64,000 bases of DNA, taken from Prado023 sp963706875 (GTDB lineage Bacteria > Actinomycetota > Actinomycetes > S36-B12 > CAIYMF01). The stretch is taken from assembly GCA_963706875.1 (NCBI GenBank), contig CAVPNW010000010.1, positions 1-64,000 of the forward strand, in the 5' to 3' direction. Of the stretch, positions 60,633-64,000 are shown piece after piece. The position numbers and the translations under genes are program-made. Position 1 is the stretch's first letter, and every line of letters starts with the position of its first letter. The notes beneath the pieces were generated by a model, which saw only the letters and a list, made by a program, of their open reading frames with translations, was not told the origin of the DNA and did not search any database.

Positions 60633-63420
60633 TCCAGGACCCGTTCCCGGACGAGGCCGACCAGCGCGGCCAGGTCGGCGTCCGACATCTCGGTGATGGC
60701 CGACTCCGTGGAGCGGACCACCGAGGCGGCCAGCGAACGCTTCGCTGTCAGCGCCTCGTCGATGCGGTCCTCCAGCGTGCCGGGGCAGACCAGCACGTGC
60801 ACCGAGACCTTCTGCTGCTGGCCGATGCGCCACACGCGGTCAGACGCCTGGTCCTCGACCGCGGGGTTCCACCAGCGGTCCAGGTGGATGACGTGATTGG
60901 CTCGCACGAGTGTCAAGCCCGTGCCGCCGGCCTTGAGGGAGGCGATCAGGATCGGCGGGCCCGCAGGGTCGCTGAATGCGGCGACCGTCGCCGCGCGGGC
61001 CGTTCGGCTGTGGGAGCCGGTCAGGGTCGCCACCTCGACCCCCAGCTCGTGACGCAGGTGGGCCGCGAGGTCCGGTACGAACGACGCGAACTGCGTGAAG
61101 ACGACCACGGCCTGGCCCTCGTCGACGATCTGGGCACAGAGGTCGACCAGGCGGGTCACCTTGCCCGACCGGTCACCCAGGGAGCGCCGCGATTCGGTGA
61201 GCAGCGCGGGGTGGACGCAGATCTGCTTGAGCCGCGAGATCCCGCCGAGCACCGCGGCCCGGCGGCCCATCAGCTCGGGATCGCTGCCCGCCCTCGCCTT
61301 GGCCGCTCGGGGTGTCGGCGACATCGCCGGGACTCCCCGAGGCTGCGGCCGCTCGCAGTTCCTCGAGGGCGCCCAGCATGTCGGCGACCACGGCCTCGTA
61401 GGCGCCGACCTGCTCGCGGGTCAACGTGCAGTCCGCGCGGATGACCTGGCGATCAGGCAGGTCGGGAAGGATGCCCGGATCGGTCTTGACCCGGCGCAGG
61501 AGGAACGGTCCGACCACGGCGCGCAACCGGGCGACCTCGGCGGGATCGCCCCCGGTGTACCGGGCCGTGAACTGCTTGCGTCGCGGAAGCAGCCCGGGAT
61601 GGGCGAACGCCATCAGCGACCACAGGTCACCGAGGTGGTTCTCCACAGGTGTGCCGGTGACCACCAGTCGGTGGGTGGAGGTCAGGGTGCGCGCCGCGCG
61701 AGCAGCCCGGGTGTCGGGGTTCTTGATGGCCTGCGCCTCGTCGAGCACGACCCGGTGCCACGCGACCCGCGCCAGGGACTCGTCGCGGGCCAGCAACCCA
61801 TAGGTGGTCACGACGATGTCGGCCCCGGCGGCGGCCTCGGCCATGGACCCGCGGGCCACACCGTGGAAGGTGGCCACCCGCAGCCCCGGGGTGAACTGGG
61901 CAGCCTGGCGCGCCCAGGTGTCCACGAGGGTCACTGGGCAGACGACCAGGGTGGGGCCCTCGTGGTCGGCCTGGATCCAGGCCAGCACCTGCAGGGTCTT
62001 GCCGAGCCCCATGTCGTCGGCCAGGATCCCGCCGACCCGGTTGTCGGCCAGCCACGACAGCCAGTCCAGACCGGCGCGCTGGTAGGGGCGCAGGGTTGCC
62101 AGGACCCCGTCGGGCAGCGGCATCGAGCGTGCCGGGCGCAACCCGGAGGGCAGGACCTGCTCGGCGTCGAGCTCGATGCCCTCGAATGCCTCGTCGGCCA
62201 GGAGGTCGCCGGGGGTCACCGGCCGGTGCAGCCGTCGGACCAGCGCCGCCAGCCTGCTGGGCGTCCTGTGGTCCGATCCGCAGCCAGCGCCCGCGGACCG
62301 ACACGAGCTCGGACTTCGATGCAGCCAGGGCGGCGAAGTCCTCGGGGGTCAGCGGCTCGCCATCGACGAGCACCTGGGCCTCCAGGCCCAGCCCGTCCAC
62401 GCTCAGCGCACCGGTGCCCGAGCCGGGCGAGGACAACCGGCGGCGCACCGGGGACGGGCGCAACAGCCCACCCGGGGCGATCACGTCGAACCCGGCCGCC
62501 TGCAACCGGGGCGCCACCTGGTCGACGAACTCCAGCACGTCGACGTCGGCAAGGCGGACCGAGGAACCGCCGCCCAGCTCCTCGACCAACCCGGGCAGGC
62601 GGGTGCCCCACGCGCGGCAGCAGCATCCTCGTCTCCGTATCGGCCCACCTCGCCCAAGCCCCGGGCGCGGCCCCGAACAGGGCCGAGTCCGCGCTGCCCC
62701 AGGGCAGCCGGGTGGTCGGCTCGTCGATCCGGATCGCCAACGCAGACAAGGTCCACGCGGCCGAACGGCTCGTCAGCGCCTCGGGGTCCGGCGGGCTGAG
62801 CACCAGGGCGGTCCGGGCGTTCGCCCCCGCTCGGGCGACCACATGATCTGCCCAGAGCGTCGCCCCGCGCTGCCCGGATGTGGCCACCGACGCGCGGAAC
62901 GGGACGTCGCCGCCGGCCAGGGCGGCGGTCATCGCGAGCGTCCACGACGTCATCGACGAGGTCCCGCAGCCGCCCCTCGGGGTCGTCGTCGACCACCACC
63001 CCGGCCGCGAGGCACCCAGCAACGGCGGCTTCCAGGGCCCCCGCCAGCGAAGGGCCCGGTGCGGCCCGCCACCCCCAGCCCAGCCCCCTGCGGGATCGGC
63101 ACCGGGTGATCGGCGGCTGCCCGGAATGCGGCCGCCACGAGTCGCCCGAGCGCCACCGCCCTGACCGTGGGCGGTCCGGGGCTGCTCCCCGATGCCGGAT
63201 CCAGCAGGTCGGCCACCCGGGGCCCGAGCTGCGCGTCCACGGGCACCCCCCAGACCCGCCCGGGCGCCATCCCGCCGGGGACCGGCACCGAGCGCAGCAC
63301 GCCTGGGCCGCCGCCGGGGGCGGTGCACCACAGCCCGTCGCGGTCAAGGAGCAGGTCCACCCCGCGCGAGTGCAGTGCGCTGCGCCGCGCCCCCGATCTC
63401 GACCCCGTCGCCCGTGCCAC
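60629..63420 (-). pseudogene. SNF2-family DEAD/DEAH helicase with five +1 frameshifts
   Basis: About 925 codons if the breaks are ignored. Pieces in order: GVDLLLDRDGLWCTAPGGGP (63420 on); LAGALEAAVAGCLAAGVVVD; WTLAMTAALAGGDVPFRASV; VEELGGGSSVRLADVDVLEF to LRIGPQDAQQ; TLRPYQRAGLDWLSWLADNR, GGILADDMGLGKTLQVLAWI (Walker A) and VVLDEAQAIKN (DEAQ box). Last come QAVVVFTQFASFVPDLAAHL and the GGTGLTLVRANHVIHLDRWW helicase motifs. Every break is one extra base: near 63084, 62945, 62606, 62253 and 61309, four of them in C/G runs or pairs. Probably an intact gene in the cell. Partner of the SWIM protein. Confidence 0.8.
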
Positions 63421-63555
63421 CGGCCAAGGCTAGCCGGGGCAGCAGGCGCGTCGGCCGATACGGTGGACCCTTGTCCCGACCCCGAGGGATGTCCGGTTGC
63501 GGTTAGCGGCGACGGGCGGCGCGCCGTGGGCGTACGGTCCTCATGGAGGGAAACC

Positions 63556-64000
63556 ATGAGCCAACCCAGCCCTCGCTTCTGGCAGGTCTTCCTCGAGGTC
63601 TACGAGGACCTGCCCCGCCAAGGGCCGGGCAGTCGCGCCTGCGCCGCCCGGGCACTCGAGCTGTGCCTGTGACCTGCCCGACGAGCCCGCCATCCTCGAT
63701 CTCGGCTGCGGTGTCGGCGGGCAGACGCTGCACCTGGCGGAGCTGACGCGCGGGTCGATCGTGGCCGTCGACAGCCACGCGCCGAGCATCGACCGGCTGA
63801 AGTCGGCTGTTGTCGAGCGAGGGCTCGCGCACCGGGTCAGCCCCATCGTTGCGGACATGTCCGACTCGGGGCAGCCCCTCAGCGGCTTCGACCTCGTCTG
63901 GTCCGAAGGTGCGCTCTACAGCATCGGGCTCCGCGCGGCCCTTGGCCTGTGCCATGGTCTGCTTCGACCGGGCGGATACCTGGCCTTCACCGATGCGATC
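63556..64000 (+). pseudogene. SAM-dependent methyltransferase, 5' part, frameshifted and cut by the window end
   Basis: MSQPSPRFWQVFLEVYEDLP, then RQGPGSRACAARALELCL, then after one extra base (near 63671) PDEPAILDLGCGVGGQTLHL with the SAM loop DLGCGVGG, AVDSHAPSIDRLKSAVVERG and WSEGALYSIGLRAALGLCHG. Class I methyltransferase; target unknown. Strong GGAGGG ribosome site before the ATG. The gene continues past 64000. Confidence 0.82.

Overview
The window is one stretch of high-GC DNA from an actinobacterium. The evidence is the conserved order scpA-scpB-rluB ... aroH-tyrA ... cmk-der, frequent GTG and TTG starts, 4-bp stop/start overlaps, bacterial Ku/LigD end joining, a class F sortase, ECF sigma factors of the DUF6596 type and many apparently leaderless genes (TANNNT six bases before ATG/GTG). 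I cannot place it below phylum from the sequence alone. No ribosomal RNA, CRISPR array or replication origin of the chromosome is seen.

Layout. 1-8.0 kb: housekeeping block with chromosome segregation (ScpA end, ScpB), a pseudouridine synthase, an SDR, chorismate mutase plus prephenate dehydrogenase (tyrosine branch), a META-type lipoprotein, cytidylate kinase, Der GTPase and a CoA-binding protein. 8.3-14.3 kb: a tRNA-Pro(GGG) gene followed by a 5.9-kb foreign segment. It is bounded by a 62-bp direct repeat of the 3' half of the tRNA gene (attL 8346-8407, attR 14249-14310). Inside are an IS1380-family element that has landed in a membrane-protein gene, a VapB/VapC-like toxin-antitoxin pair, and a primase/ATP-binding-like gene cut off at attR. 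No integrase is visible, so this looks like a decayed, possibly trans-mobilisable integrative element.

14.4-25.5 kb: an ECF sigma/YCII pair, YaaA, an epimerase, a secreted SH3/peptidase-like protein and a three-gene cyclic-di-GMP cluster (PAS-GGDEF, membrane GGDEF-EAL, PAS-GGDEF). 25.6-33 kb: a pxpA-pxpB fusion with pxpC (5-oxoprolinase), a TetR regulator with an extra N-terminal DNA-binding domain, a frameshifted SHOCT membrane protein, a small DUF2892 protein, a sigma factor fused to a zinc-finger anti-sigma-like domain, an acetyltransferase, a secreted glycosidase-like protein and a methyltransferase.

33-41.5 kb: a DNA-repair island with Ku, separate LigD ligase and LigD polymerase genes, an AlkZ-type glycosylase, SbcD and SbcC. 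41.6-49 kb: glutaminase, an aminotransferase/amine oxidase operon, a DUF4397 surface protein beside a class F sortase, and a membrane protein upstream of a PCu(A)C copper chaperone with a Met-rich tail. 49-57 kb: a six-TM ABC-like protein, VOC protein, coiled-coil protein, a two-gene unit of a rifampicin-phosphotransferase-like dikinase with a divergent PlsY-like membrane protein, and an ABC-2 exporter. 57-64 kb: a DUF6512 protein, hydrolase, APH-AAA kinase fusion, SWIM and SNF2 proteins, and a methyltransferase running off the end.

Sequence quality matters here. At least nine genes' reading frames are broken by what is in every case one extra base, mostly in G/C runs and mostly right of 49 kb (five in the SNF2 gene alone). 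I read these as probable sequencing or assembly insertions rather than decay, and I annotate the genes across them. The most interesting candidate system is the dikinase/PlsY-like pair at 51.3-54.4 kb.
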